From the NCBI RefSeq assembly GCF_900167975.1, contig NZ_FUZU01000001.1, forward strand, positions 2,875,331-2,939,330: 64,000 nucleotides of DNA, read 5' to 3'. Of the stretch, positions 19,590 through 29,366 are shown piece after piece. Under the pieces are notes generated by a model. The model ran no database searches, was not told where the DNA came from, and saw nothing but the letters and a program-made list of their open reading frames with translations. This DNA is from Ohtaekwangia koreensis (GTDB lineage Bacteria; Bacteroidota; Bacteroidia; Cytophagales; Cyclobacteriaceae). Every line of letters begins with the position of its first letter. Positions within the stretch are counted from its first letter, which is position 1. A program made the translations under genes and the position numbers.

Positions 19590-19997
19590 ATGGAGAACTT
19601 CATTACAGAAAAGGCATATGTTGTTTACATCCCTGCACAAAAGCTCATCTATTTTGGGTGTCAGGGATTTCTTGCCTATGAGGAACTGGTTCATGTCACC
19701 GAGTATGCATATAAGATGATACAGTTTTATAAGCTCAGTAAATGCGTCATTAATCTCCAGGAGGTAAGCTTATATCCTCCCGGCACCAGGGAATACTTTG
19801 GCAACATTTGGTATGGTAAACTTTTGGCGGCCGGTATTCGCAGAATAGCATTCGTTGTCCCCATAGATGTTTTTAACAAATCCTGTAAGGCTATTGTGAA
19901 TGCAGGTACCTTCATTAAGAGTATTGGCCGGGAGTATTTTGCCGATGAAACAAGCGCTGGAGAATGGCTGAATACGTGTCCTGATTTTTACTGCTGA
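19590..19997 (+). CDS. STAS/SpoIIAA-like small protein
   Basis: A soluble 135-residue protein with no signal peptide. The order of strands and helices, with KCVINLQEVSLYPPGTREYF in the middle and a following segment GIRRIAFVVP, parallels the 141-residue protein at 6691-7116, so I group both as STAS/SpoIIAA-like proteins of Bacteroidota. Such proteins are usually about 130-150 residues long. The start at 19590 follows a short AT-rich leader; the palindrome at 19378-19396 is upstream. It converges on the sensor kinase gene at 20142. The function is unknown; protein-protein regulation is the usual guess for the fold. Confidence 0.6.
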   Translation: MENFITEKAYVVYIPAQKLIYFGCQGFLAYEELVHVTEYAYKMIQFYKLSKCVINLQEVSLYPPGTREYFGNIWYGKLLAAGIRRIAFVVPIDVFNKSCKAIVNAGTFIKSIGREYFADETSAGEWLNTCPDFYC

Positions 19998-20141
19998 GAA
20001 TATTGCAGGCTATATATACCGATCGCGGGTTCGCAAAAAACCGAGTGGTACGAATGTACTCTTCATAAAAAATAGGATTAAGTATATATTCCGAGCAAGA
20101 CGGGGGTGGCAGTCACCACACACCTGTTTTTGTTATGGCGC

Positions 20142-23100
20142 TCAAGTGCCAGGTGCATGCTTGAACGAAAGCCGGAAGCAGGTCCCTTCATTGGGACAAC
20201 TCTCGATATCAATTTTTCCGCCCATCGCAGAGACTTGAGTCTTTACCAAAAATAATCCCATTCCTTTTCCTTCTACGTGCCAATGAAAACGGCTATAAAG
20301 CATAAAGAGTTTCTCTTTGCATACATTCAAATCTATACCCAGACCATTGTCCCGTATGGTTATGTGAAGGTAATCGCCTTGAACCTCTGAGCGTATCTTG
20401 ATAATGGGCGTTCTTTCCGCGTGGCGGTACTTGATGGCATTGCCGATCAGGTTCATGAATATACTGTCGATATAGGGCTTTACAGCCCAAAGTGTATCAC
20501 CGCCAGAAAAGTCCTCGATAAATAAAGTCTGAGTCTCCTGGATTTCTTTCTCAAGGTTTATTTTGACCAGGCGTAGCTCTTCCCGGAGTTTGATAGCTCC
20601 AATCACCGTGGTGGAATTCCGCCGTACGTCGAGCACCGTATTTAAATCTTTCACAACACAATCAAGTTCCTCTGTGGTAAAAACAATTTTTTCAACGATT
20701 GACCGGATCTCTTGCAGATCACTCTCACCGATATCGAGTATATGACCAAGGCCGAGTATCCTGGCCACCGGAGCCCGCAGGTTGTGGGCCGAGATAAAGG
20801 CAAATTGTTCGAGTTGCTGATTGTACTCTACTAAGTCGCGTGTGCGCTCTTCTACCTCCGCCTCCAGTGTTTCATTTCGTGTGGTTATTTCTTTGTTTTG
20901 TTTCTCGATGATTTGCCGGGCGGCTTGTAATTCAAGGTTCTGTTCAGATACTACGTCGCGCTGTGCTGATATCTCTTCCTGGCTCTGAGTAAGCTCTTCG
21001 TTTTGGTGTGCGAGTTCCTCTGTTCGTTTGCGTACCTGTAGCTCCAGTATCTTGTTCTGCTTCTTGATGTTTCGAATATGTAATCTATAGACTGTTAAAA
21101 TGCCTGCGCCCAGGAAGACTATAGCCGATAGTTTTATCCACCACGTACACCACCACTGTGGCAGTATATGGATCGTTAAAGAGGTTCCTTGTTCATTCCA
21201 GACCCCATCATTGTTGCTCGCTTTCACTTTAAAGGTATATATACCCGGATCAAGGTTGGTGAACATAACGGACCGCTGGTTGCCTACATAGTTCCAATCT
21301 GTATGAAAGCCTTCCAATTTATAGGCGTACTGATTTTTTGCTGTGCTGGTAAAGTTCAGGGCCGCGTACTTTAGCGAAAAGAAATTGTATTCAGCAGGAA
21401 GTGTGATTGTGCTGGTTTCACTGATCTGGTCTTTCAATATACCCCCGAAATCACCGGGCTTCACAGGCTCATTGAGAATGCCGAGTTCGGTAATGACAAC
21501 CTTGGGTATAAATGGATTTTCACGAACACTGTCTGGATTAAAAACACAAATGCCTTTACCTCCAAAGAAGAACTGGTGGTTGTCGTTACGCAAACATGCA
21601 CGAGGTCTAAAGTCGTTGCCGGGCATTCCATCGGCGATATCAAAGTTCCGGAATACACCATCATCCGGACTAAACCGAGATATGCCAACCGCTGTACCCA
21701 GCCAGAGATTGCCGGCGTTATCCTCCAGTATACTTTGTATAATATTGTTGGGCAGTCCATCGCGAGTGGTATATCTTTTTTTGAACTTGCCATTGATGAG
21801 CAGATGCAGACCTTTTGCCGTTCCTACCCAGAGTCGGCCACGAGAGTCTTCCAGTATGCTATTGCAAAGACCGCCCACGTGCACCGAATCGGAATGTGTC
21901 GCGGTCTCGAACCTGCTGAGTTTCTTTTGCGTATGGTCGTAGCGCAGAAGTTCTTCGAGGGTACCGATCCAGAGATCTCCTTTTTTGCCCTCATATATAG
22001 TATGTATATAGTTGTTAAATTCATACTGTTTTTCGCGGACATGTTCAAAGGTGCCTGTATGTTCATCGGAGAGAACGTTCAGTCCACCATAGGTCGCCAC
22101 CAGTAGCTGCTGCGTTTCACTTGACTGCCATATTGAAAATACATTGGCATCCGAGAGACTTCCTTTATTTTTTTTATCGGGCATGTAGTGAATGAAATTA
22201 TCATGCTCTTCGTCATAACGATGGAGACCACCTCCCCAGGTACCTACCCAAATGCGTTGTTGTATGTCCTGGTAGATGGAAAGGACAGGGTTTGTCTGCA
22301 AGCTTTCTTTTGCCGCTGTATGTCTAAAGTGTTTTAGGCCTTGTGGTGATTTCACGATCAGGCCCTCTTCGGTGCCAACCCACAGGCGTTGCTTTGAGTC
22401 AAGCATGATCGCATTTACAACAGCGTTTCCCAGCGGTATATCTACTTCCATAAACTTCTCGCCCAACCGGTCTATTACTGCCACGCCATGCGAGTAAGTA
22501 CCTATCCATATTCGTCCCTGTCGATCTTTGCAAAGCGCATGGACCGAATTGTCAGGGAGCGAGGCAGGATCATTTTTATTGGATTGAAGCGTTAACAGTT
22601 CATTGGTAATAGTATTAAGCCTGCAAAGGCCACCGTTCTCTGTGCCGATCCAAAGATACTTTCCATCCATGCACAGATTGAGTACATTATCAATCGGCAG
22701 TGCAGGAGTGGAATGTGTGTTATATAGTATATATTCATGCGTTGCTGCATTATACTTTTGTAACCCCTTACCGGTAGCAATCCATAAATCATGAACACTA
22801 CTTTTTACCATCTGGTGAAAGCTTTCTGCTGGAGGCCCTTGACGGTAAATTTGGTTATCTTTTAAATTCCAGCGGAACAGCCCGCGTTCACGAATACCCA
22901 CCCAAAACTCATGATCGGATGCGGGTATGAGTGAATGTACCGGGCTGTGTGAATCAAAAAGCTCAAAGTACCGGTGTCGATTCGTTTTCTTGTCTATCTG
23001 GTTTACAAACGCTTTGTTATGACGTACGCCTGCAATCCACAAGCTGGTGTCGTCTTCATGAAATTCGGATACTTCACAGTCGAATGAGTACTGCGGTAGG

Positions 23101-23459
23101 CGTTTGAAATTGTCCTGTTGGCGATTGTATACATGAAGGCCACCACTGCTTGTGCTCACCCACAACACGCTGCGACTGTCTTCGTATATATTGAGGATAG
23201 CATTTTTTAAAAGGCTTGTTGTATCGTCCTGTTCATTGCGATATACAGTAACATCGTAGCCATCAAATCGATTGAGCCCATCCATGGTGCCAACCCATAA
23301 AAAACCACGGGAGTCCTGTAGCACACAGGATACACTCGGATTGGATAAGGCTACTGTTAGCTTCGAGAATTTAACTTTTTCTAGTGGTGACTGGGAGAAA
23401 GCTTCCATGCTCAAAAGAAAAAGAACTGATAGTGTATAAAGCGAACCCATCTTAGACAT
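20142..23459 (-). CDS. Periplasmic-propeller sensor histidine kinase
   Basis: A membrane histidine kinase with the same sensory half as an HTCS but without receiver or DNA-binding domain. Order: signal peptide (about 1-22), reg_prop propellers with repeated WVGT/WIGT motifs to about residue 690, Y_Y_Y domain near 700-765, transmembrane helix near 775-797, a long coiled coil rich in Glu and Gln (about 800-880), a dimerisation domain with His892 in SAHNLRAPV, and an ATPase domain with DNGLGI and GKGMGLFLVK at the end. At 1105 residues it is complete. It must pass its phosphate to a separate response regulator, none of which is adjacent. The TonB-dependent receptor gene lies upstream on the same strand, but a terminator separates them. 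Confidence 0.9.
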   Translation of the reverse strand: MSKMGSLYTLSVLFLLSMEAFSQSPLEKVKFSKLTVALSNPSVSCVLQDSRGFLWVGTMDGLNRFDGYDVTVYRNEQDDTTSLLKNAILNIYEDSRSVLWVSTSSGGLHVYNRQQDNFKRLPQYSFDCEVSEFHEDDTSLWIAGVRHNKAFVNQIDKKTNRHRYFELFDSHSPVHSLIPASDHEFWVGIRERGLFRWNLKDNQIYRQGPPAESFHQMVKSSVHDLWIATGKGLQKYNAATHEYILYNTHSTPALPIDNVLNLCMDGKYLWIGTENGGLCRLNTITNELLTLQSNKNDPASLPDNSVHALCKDRQGRIWIGTYSHGVAVIDRLGEKFMEVDIPLGNAVVNAIMLDSKQRLWVGTEEGLIVKSPQGLKHFRHTAAKESLQTNPVLSIYQDIQQRIWVGTWGGGLHRYDEEHDNFIHYMPDKKNKGSLSDANVFSIWQSSETQQLLVATYGGLNVLSDEHTGTFEHVREKQYEFNNYIHTIYEGKKGDLWIGTLEELLRYDHTQKKLSRFETATHSDSVHVGGLCNSILEDSRGRLWVGTAKGLHLLINGKFKKRYTTRDGLPNNIIQSILEDNAGNLWLGTAVGISRFSPDDGVFRNFDIADGMPGNDFRPRACLRNDNHQFFFGGKGICVFNPDSVRENPFIPKVVITELGILNEPVKPGDFGGILKDQISETSTITLPAEYNFFSLKYAALNFTSTAKNQYAYKLEGFHTDWNYVGNQRSVMFTNLDPGIYTFKVKASNNDGVWNEQGTSLTIHILPQWWCTWWIKLSAIVFLGAGILTVYRLHIRNIKKQNKILELQVRKRTEELAHQNEELTQSQEEISAQRDVVSEQNLELQAARQIIEKQNKEITTRNETLEAEVEERTRDLVEYNQQLEQFAFISAHNLRAPVARILGLGHILDIGESDLQEIRSIVEKIVFTTEELDCVVKDLNTVLDVRRNSTTVIGAIKLREELRLVKINLEKEIQETQTLFIEDFSGGDTLWAVKPYIDSIFMNLIGNAIKYRHAERTPIIKIRSEVQGDYLHITIRDNGLGIDLNVCKEKLFMLYSRFHWHVEGKGMGLFLVKTQVSAMGGKIDIESCPNEGTCFRLSFKHAPGT

Positions 23460-23840
23460 ATACGAAGATAAATTGCAGTGAGTGAATTTATACCTCAGTA
23501 TTAATACTGAAATAAGACCTGTAGTTATACCCGTGTTCGCGTCCTCATGTATTTTACATGCATAATTTCAGATCTCAATTTTTTTGTGAGACTATATGTA
23601 TATTCATTTGAGACCTTTGGCAACGGTAATGTGTGCTTCAGAATAGGCACTACCTCGCGGGCAGCAGGTTATAATAAGTTATAATGATAACAATGGTTAA
23701 TATTGGCGTCTACTCTCGGCTGATTTTATTACAGGATCTTGGGTTGATTTGAGGTTTAGCAGTACTGGTGAATCATGCTTAATCACATGGGTGGGTGTGC
23801 CTGTACTTTCAGAGCGCTGCAGGCAAGTTGCCAAAACAAT
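23460..23840. other. Leader region of the sensor kinase gene
   Basis: Contains the promoter region of the minus-strand kinase gene. A 16-base palindrome lies at 23495-23510. No coding sequence is apparent in the rest. Confidence 0.4.
23495..23510. promoter_or_regulatory. 16-base palindrome upstream of the kinase gene
   Basis: TCAGTATTAATACTGA is a perfect palindrome that ends 36 bases before the kinase start codon. It is a candidate operator. It is AT-rich, and chance occurrence is possible. Confidence 0.35.
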
Positions 23841-23891
23841 AAAAAAGAAATCACTATTATAACTCTACAAGCAAAGTTATAATAGTGATTT
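23841..23891 (-). terminator. Rho-independent terminator of the TonB receptor gene
   Basis: A perfect 17-base stem (23848-23864 with 23875-23891) around a 10-base loop, followed on the minus strand by TTCTTTTTT. It lies 47 bases past the receptor stop codon. Confidence 0.9.
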
Positions 23892-23937
23892 AGATAGCTC
23901 AGGCCGTTCTGTTTTTCCTCGCAGTAAGGGTACGTTC

Positions 23938-26007
23938 TTAGATTTTTGCAGTCACCCCTATATTTAGAATACGCCCGCGCATGGGTATATAATATCCATC
24001 AATGCTGAGTGGGAATGTGTCATGTCGATCGAATAGATTTTGTATCAGGGTATAAAAACGGATAGCGCTGTTAAGATTATACGATACTGACAGGTTGGAG
24101 GTAAATATAGTGCCGGAGGCTTCGCGTGTATTGATAACATAGCTGGCAGGCATCGGTCGTTTTCCGCGGAAGTAAGAAGTCAGATTTACATCTACGGCCT
24201 TCATTTTAAAATTCACGCCTCCGTTGATATATAGTGATGGCAGGAAATGTACTGAGGTGCCTTCGGCAGTTTTGGTTTTGAGTTTGGCTGCATTAAAAAA
24301 TATATAGGAGTCTTTATCCAGGTAATAATTTATGCTCAGGTCTGCACCCCACACATTGGTATTGCCGGCGTTAGAGGCCTGCGTGGTATCGCGGTCCGAT
24401 AAATTTTTGTCAATGGGCAGGTAGATGATCTGATCCTTATATATCTGGTTGAATGCACTGATCTTTACCTTTACATTGCTCGTTTTGTAGATCATGTTCA
24501 TCTCAAAGTTGTTGATGTGCTCGGTCTTCAGATTGGGGTTGCCATAGAGTGGGAGCAGCGTCTGCCCCGTAAGCTCATATAATGTTGGCGGGCGATGAGC
24601 GGTAGCGAAAAGTCCCTTTAGGGTGAGGCGATCTGTAAATTTATAGGATACGCCTATGCGTGGATTAAGAACCGATATTTTCGTATGAGCAAAATTGTGG
24701 TAGTGATCCAAACGCAGACCTGCCAGTATAGAAAAACGCGAGCTAAGCGTCCAGTTATCATCGGCGTAAAGGGACGTTACATTTCTGCTTTGATTGGGTG
24801 CCAGGGGATAGGCTGTGGTATCGCGGAAGTCATTGATCCTGTTGTCCCAAAAGTACGAGGTGTTTCCGATCTGTCCTTCGCGTTCAATTTTTCCTCCCAC
24901 TAAAAGCGCATGCTCTTTATGCTTGCCGAGCTGATGGGTATAGTTTGCTTCCAGGTAAGTATCAAAGTTGGTTTGCGTGTTATAGAATGGAAACCCGGGA
25001 TATGCCAGGTAATGCCACATATAGCCTGCCGTAATATCCAGATGCTTGCTAGCTTTCCATGTCAAATAGGTCTGGAGTTGTTTACCGATATAGTTCTGCG
25101 TGTAGCCGGAAGTCCAGGGTAGTATACCAGACAGGTACGCATCCTGATTGGCAGATTTATACCAGGTTCCGAACTCAACTTTTTTGTCGGGTGATTGTAC
25201 ATTCAACGTAAAATTATAGGCAGCCTTCGTACCATCCCGCATATACTTGGGGTCGGGTATAGTGCTGCCGCCGGGGCCAGTGCCTGACAATGAACTACGC
25301 TCTACACCTTTATCGGCATAGAATTGTAACGAACCTCCGATATGCCAGTCATCGATTTTTTTGCCATATACAACGGTGGCCTTTTTATTCAGTAAACCGT
25401 CTTTGAAACCCGTGTTGAGAAATACTTCCGTGCCGTCCATGGACTGATCGCGCGTTACCAGGTTTATGATCGTAACGGCGCTTCCTCCTTGCAAGGGTAC
25501 GGGTGAGGTGCTGATCTCGATTTTTTCGATACCCTCCAGGGTAAATTCAATAAAGCCCAGTGGCTGCCCGAACGTAGTCTCATTGAATTTATTTTTTCCG
25601 TTATACAGGTATAGTATCTGCTGGGAAAAGTCTGAGTTAATGCCGCGCGAATACACAGTCTCCACACGATCGCCATATTTCATGGAAGCGGGCAGAGCAT
25701 CCATGCCCGGCACAAATACATTGAGCACATCTTTTAATGTGCGGGCATTCATATCTGTAATTTGCTTGCGCGTGATAACGATAATATTGCCGGGTGCATC
25801 GTCTATATTTTGTTCGACTTTGGTGGCAACGGAAACTTTTATATTCATGAGCTCTTCCAGGCTCATGGTCATATAGTAATCCATGCTTGTGGTGTCGGCT
25901 TTCTGTGCATATACCGAAAGATGCATGGATAGTATACATAAAAGTAGCAAGATATATATTTTGGCGCGGCAGAATATATACCATCGAGCTGAGTAATTTT
26001 TTGTCAT
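23938..26007 (-). CDS. TonB-dependent receptor, BtuB/colicin-I-receptor-like
   Basis: An outer-membrane receptor of 689 residues, much smaller than SusC proteins and lacking their N-terminal carboxypeptidase-like domain. A signal peptide ends at VYAQ (about residue 35). Then comes SLEELMNIKVSVATK, a typical start for this subgroup, the plug with PGNIIVITRKQI and a VYSRGINSDFSQQILYLYNG segment, and a barrel ending in GRILNIGVTAKI. A partner SusD is absent. The gene stands alone, flanked by a terminator and a 740-base gap. Such receptors carry siderophores, cobalamin, metals or small peptides; no residue here decides among them. Confidence 0.88.
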   Translation of the reverse strand: MTKNYSARWYIFCRAKIYILLLLCILSMHLSVYAQKADTTSMDYYMTMSLEELMNIKVSVATKVEQNIDDAPGNIIVITRKQITDMNARTLKDVLNVFVPGMDALPASMKYGDRVETVYSRGINSDFSQQILYLYNGKNKFNETTFGQPLGFIEFTLEGIEKIEISTSPVPLQGGSAVTIINLVTRDQSMDGTEVFLNTGFKDGLLNKKATVVYGKKIDDWHIGGSLQFYADKGVERSSLSGTGPGGSTIPDPKYMRDGTKAAYNFTLNVQSPDKKVEFGTWYKSANQDAYLSGILPWTSGYTQNYIGKQLQTYLTWKASKHLDITAGYMWHYLAYPGFPFYNTQTNFDTYLEANYTHQLGKHKEHALLVGGKIEREGQIGNTSYFWDNRINDFRDTTAYPLAPNQSRNVTSLYADDNWTLSSRFSILAGLRLDHYHNFAHTKISVLNPRIGVSYKFTDRLTLKGLFATAHRPPTLYELTGQTLLPLYGNPNLKTEHINNFEMNMIYKTSNVKVKISAFNQIYKDQIIYLPIDKNLSDRDTTQASNAGNTNVWGADLSINYYLDKDSYIFFNAAKLKTKTAEGTSVHFLPSLYINGGVNFKMKAVDVNLTSYFRGKRPMPASYVINTREASGTIFTSNLSVSYNLNSAIRFYTLIQNLFDRHDTFPLSIDGYYIPMRGRILNIGVTAKI

Positions 26008-26681
26008 AGGCTTACGTTTAATTTAAGGGCACAACAAAAAAAACACAAAGCTCACTTAGTAGGTGTCAGGCTTAGTACACAGAGCTCTAAAAGAAAATGC
26101 TTACAACAATGCCCGTATTTTTACGGATGCAAGAATGTGTACTGCCGGTATACCTATAGCCGCACGCATGAAAGGACGTTGTTTACAATATAGTATGCAT
26201 ACAACAATTTACGTGGTGGATTGATAACAGCAATGCGCCTAGTTAAATGAAGTATATATATCGGTGGATATCTGCTGTCAGCCTTGCAAATCAGAAGATC
26301 AAAGATTTTCAGCGTTAGATTTGAAGCCTAATTACTTAAAATATCTGGAATGAAATAGGGGTATGCAAATGCATTTCATGTTCGGGATTTAAGGGATATA
26401 TATTTTCTTTAGAATCACAACGACTGGGCTGTACTAAAAAAGACTGAAGTAATCTTATAGCTTCACTAGTTTGAGGAGAAGCACATTGTGTTCCTGTATG
26501 TCTACTTGAGGTAAGAACGGTGCGGTCGATTTTACATGGATGATTTCTTTGAGTAGGGAAGAACCATCGTTTTGTTTTTTGATTTGATCCTCTTGTTGTG
26601 AAAAGTACTTTCTTAACGATTAGGTTGTTATTTGCGATTTTCTTCCACGTATATCGGTTCAACAATTGCTTTGATCTTTGA
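26008..26681. other. Intergenic region between TonB receptor and GH44 terminator
   Basis: About 670 bases with no convincing gene. A minus-strand open frame at 26336-26698 overlaps the terminator hairpin and reads as low-complexity basic sequence, so it is not called. The 150 bases nearest 26007 would hold the receptor promoter. Confidence 0.4.
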
Positions 26682-26736
26682 AAACAAAAAGAGGTCATCC
26701 CTGTCTTAAATATCCCGGGATGACCTCTTTTTGTTT
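26682..26736 (-). terminator. Strong terminator hairpin after the GH44 gene
   Basis: A perfect 20-base stem (26682-26701 with 26717-26736) around a 15-base loop. The base of the stem is A-rich on one side and T-rich on the other, so it could act in both directions. It begins 13 bases past the GH44 stop codon. Confidence 0.88.
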
Positions 26737-26749
26737 GCTTTTTGAATTA

Positions 26750-29071
26750 TTATTCTTTCATAATTTTAAATGTTTGTGATCCGTGGATGCTGTTTACCCG
26801 AACTATATATATACCTGGTTTGAGCGCAGCGCCCAGCGATCGTTTACTCAAAGCGCCTGAAAGTGTAGCCGTCTCTACTGCTTTGCCCCCGGCATCGAGT
26901 ACTGTGATTTGCAGCTGATCATCGGAGTTTGGTGTTTCAATAGTAAAAGTTTTAGCAAAAGGATTTGGATACACTTTGACGTTCAATTCCGTAGCCTCAC
27001 TGGGCCCTGGAGAACTTTGCTTTCCGTTGGGCGAGCTTCCGATGGTAGTCACAGACCACTGCTGGTTAAAATGATTACTGCCATTCCATTGCCCTAAATC
27101 TGAACCGTTTGCTTTTAAGCCCATTCCATCTAAATACAGTCCCGTGGCCTTATTCTTGAACTTCACATAGCTTCCTACAGTTTCGCGTGTCCAGTATTGC
27201 GCATCACTGCCACTGTAGTTGTATTGTCCTACAACGGATCCATTGGAGCTTCTATACATGCCATCCAGGTATAATCCGGTAGCACGGTTCTTTAGCATCA
27301 CATAGTTTCCAACCGTCTCTATTGACCATTGCTGGTTAAAACTTCCGCCACTGCTCCATTGTCCGCAGTTGGAGCCATTGGTTGTTCTGCCCATTCCATC
27401 GATTCGCAAGCCTGTAGCCCGATTAGCCAGAGCAATATAGGTAACCGTAGAGGTTTTAACCAGCAGAATTGCTGTTGTAGAAAGTGACGGTACAGTTAGG
27501 GTCAGTGAATTTGAATTCACAGATACTGTATTTGACTTCAGTGCATTTTGTGTGTGTGATACAAAAGTTTCTGTTGCCGGTAAGGATGACAACTGCAGCG
27601 TTTGGTAGGTGCCATTGGCAACATTAAAATTGCTCAGATTAATGGTCACCGTACGGGAAGTGCCCATGTCGCGGTTTACAAGCATCACGGTTAAAGAGTC
27701 AGCATTTTCGTTTACCGAAGAGTACGCAGATACTGCATTTTCAAGAGAGGAAGTACTTGAAACACTATATTTTTTTGCATTTCTGCTAAAGAGGTGCAAC
27801 GTTTCCCACATGCCGATAGACCAGTTCCAGGGTGAAAACAATTCAACGCCATGGTTTGCAAACGTTCCAAGGTGTGAGGCATATATAACAGACTCCAGGC
27901 TTGGATTGCTACTGGACATAGTCCCCCATTCGCTTACCCCGGGGTTGATGCCATGGTTGGCGCCAAACTGCTCGGTTAACCAACCATCTATACGCTTGAG
28001 AATATACTCTTTTGTAATCGAGTTATCATAGCCGCCAGCCAGTGTTTTAACACCGTTTGCGCTCGGGAAATCATAGGTTTCATCGTAATAAATCCGGTGT
28101 CCCTGCAGTGCCTCGGCATCGCTATTATTGTACCAGGGGTAGCTGTGAATATCCAATACATCGACCAGTTTGATACCGGTAGCCTTGTACTCGTCACCCA
28201 GGCGTTTGATGAAATACTCAATCCAGGGATAATACCGGCCATTTACGTATATATCTTCATTTGACCATTTGTACCACTGCCATTCATTGGTAGTGACCGG
28301 TCCGCAAAGCTTGATACCCGGATAGATCGCTTTCGCTTTCTTGGCTAATTCAATGTAGCGATCCATGAAGGCTGAGGCCGATAGCTGTGTTGGCATTGCA
28401 TAGTCATGTGTGCCATTCCATATATCCACCTCATTGTCCATATTCCAGTATACAAACTGTTTTTTGTCAAACCCTTTGCCATTGGCTCCAAACCAGTGAT
28501 TGAGAATGCCCACCGAAGAATCCGCCGGCCACGCCTTGGTGAACAAATTAATGTTCCCTTCCACCAACGCCTTATTCCCACCGTTTGGATCGGGTGTTCC
28601 TCCACCGGCTAAATTTTGACCGAAACCCTTAAAATCCGGGTGGGATTGCATATAACTCCAGTCATCAAAGTTGTTTTGGTTGTTTGAGGCCACCCTGCCC
28701 ATTAATTGAAAGGCAAACATGGCCTGCATGTTTGGAAAGTTGTCCTTGACTTTTTGCGCTCGGGAGTCCCAATCAGCCAAGTAAACATTGTTAAACCAGT
28801 CAGAGTGAATGGTAAGCTTATTACGCCAGTTATAACCCGTAGCGTTGTTACCATGGTTCATCCGCGCAAAGCGCAGCCCCGCATCTTTATAAAACTGTAC
28901 AGGCTTGTCAAAGTCCTCATTTTTACCATATATGTATGGCGAGATCAGGCGTTTATTCTGCGTTGCATTCACTGCAATAGTAACATTTTGAGCAAAGGCT
29001 ATAATTGATACACAACACAAAAATGCCCATATCAGGCACATTCTTGTCAGCTGAAGTATTGTCTTTTTCAT
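26750..29071 (-). CDS. Secreted GH44 endoglucanase/xyloglucanase with lectin domain
   Basis: A 773-residue extracellular enzyme that cuts beta-1,4-glucan or xyloglucan chains. The signal peptide ends at AFAQ (residue 28). The GH44 domain has the opening motif PYIYGKNEDF, acid/base Glu214 in NMDNEVDIW and candidate nucleophile Glu381 in VSEWGTM, followed by a beta-sandwich. Residues about 545-685 form a ricin-like trefoil with three related repeats (ATGLYLDGM and QQW motifs), probably carbohydrate-binding. The last about 75 residues are a type A T9SS sorting domain (VKVYPNPF, then KPGIYIVRV). The trefoil and sorting region closely match those of the neighbouring GH74 gene. The two genes share a strand, with a 295-base gap and a hairpin between them. 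Confidence 0.9.
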   Translation of the reverse strand: MKKTILQLTRMCLIWAFLCCVSIIAFAQNVTIAVNATQNKRLISPYIYGKNEDFDKPVQFYKDAGLRFARMNHGNNATGYNWRNKLTIHSDWFNNVYLADWDSRAQKVKDNFPNMQAMFAFQLMGRVASNNQNNFDDWSYMQSHPDFKGFGQNLAGGGTPDPNGGNKALVEGNINLFTKAWPADSSVGILNHWFGANGKGFDKKQFVYWNMDNEVDIWNGTHDYAMPTQLSASAFMDRYIELAKKAKAIYPGIKLCGPVTTNEWQWYKWSNEDIYVNGRYYPWIEYFIKRLGDEYKATGIKLVDVLDIHSYPWYNNSDAEALQGHRIYYDETYDFPSANGVKTLAGGYDNSITKEYILKRIDGWLTEQFGANHGINPGVSEWGTMSSSNPSLESVIYASHLGTFANHGVELFSPWNWSIGMWETLHLFSRNAKKYSVSSTSSLENAVSAYSSVNENADSLTVMLVNRDMGTSRTVTINLSNFNVANGTYQTLQLSSLPATETFVSHTQNALKSNTVSVNSNSLTLTVPSLSTTAILLVKTSTVTYIALANRATGLRIDGMGRTTNGSNCGQWSSGGSFNQQWSIETVGNYVMLKNRATGLYLDGMYRSSNGSVVGQYNYSGSDAQYWTRETVGSYVKFKNKATGLYLDGMGLKANGSDLGQWNGSNHFNQQWSVTTIGSSPNGKQSSPGPSEATELNVKVYPNPFAKTFTIETPNSDDQLQITVLDAGGKAVETATLSGALSKRSLGAALKPGIYIVRVNSIHGSQTFKIMKE

Positions 29072-29290
29072 TTTTTAGGCTTTTAGTTGTTGTTGTTATT
29101 GTTGTCATTTTCCCTTTTAATTAGATGAAGTCTTTATTCTCTCTATTGTCGTGAGGGGTGGTAGTTGCCTCATACAGTCAGACTTGAAAACGAAAGAAAT
29201 AATGACCAGTAGTAGTGCTTTGTGTTTTCAAGACTTTGCTTTTTTTCCATTTCAAATGTTTTCTCTCAGATGATGTTAATTTCCGAGAGA

Positions 29291-29323
29291 GTAGGAGAGC
29301 ATTCTAGAGAATGCTCTCACTAC
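29291..29323 (-). terminator. Hairpin after the second GH74 gene
   Basis: Eleven bases at 29295-29305 are an exact inverted copy of 29308-29318; with one bulged A the stem extends to about 15 pairs. It lies 44 bases past the GH74 stop. The T-run is missing, so terminator activity is likely but not certain. The rest of the 29072-29366 gap is the leader of the GH44 gene, with no other feature seen. Confidence 0.55.
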
Positions 29324-29366
29324 CATAGGTTGGTGTTAAATTCTCCTGATTTGTCAGAAAACAAGC

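Noticed and set aside
21343-21942. 199-codon plus-strand open frame inside the sensor kinase gene
   Set aside because: It is antisense to reg_prop repeats and is a codon-usage shadow.
26336-26698. 120-codon minus-strand open frame
   Set aside because: It overlaps the 20-base terminator stem and reads as basic low-complexity sequence.
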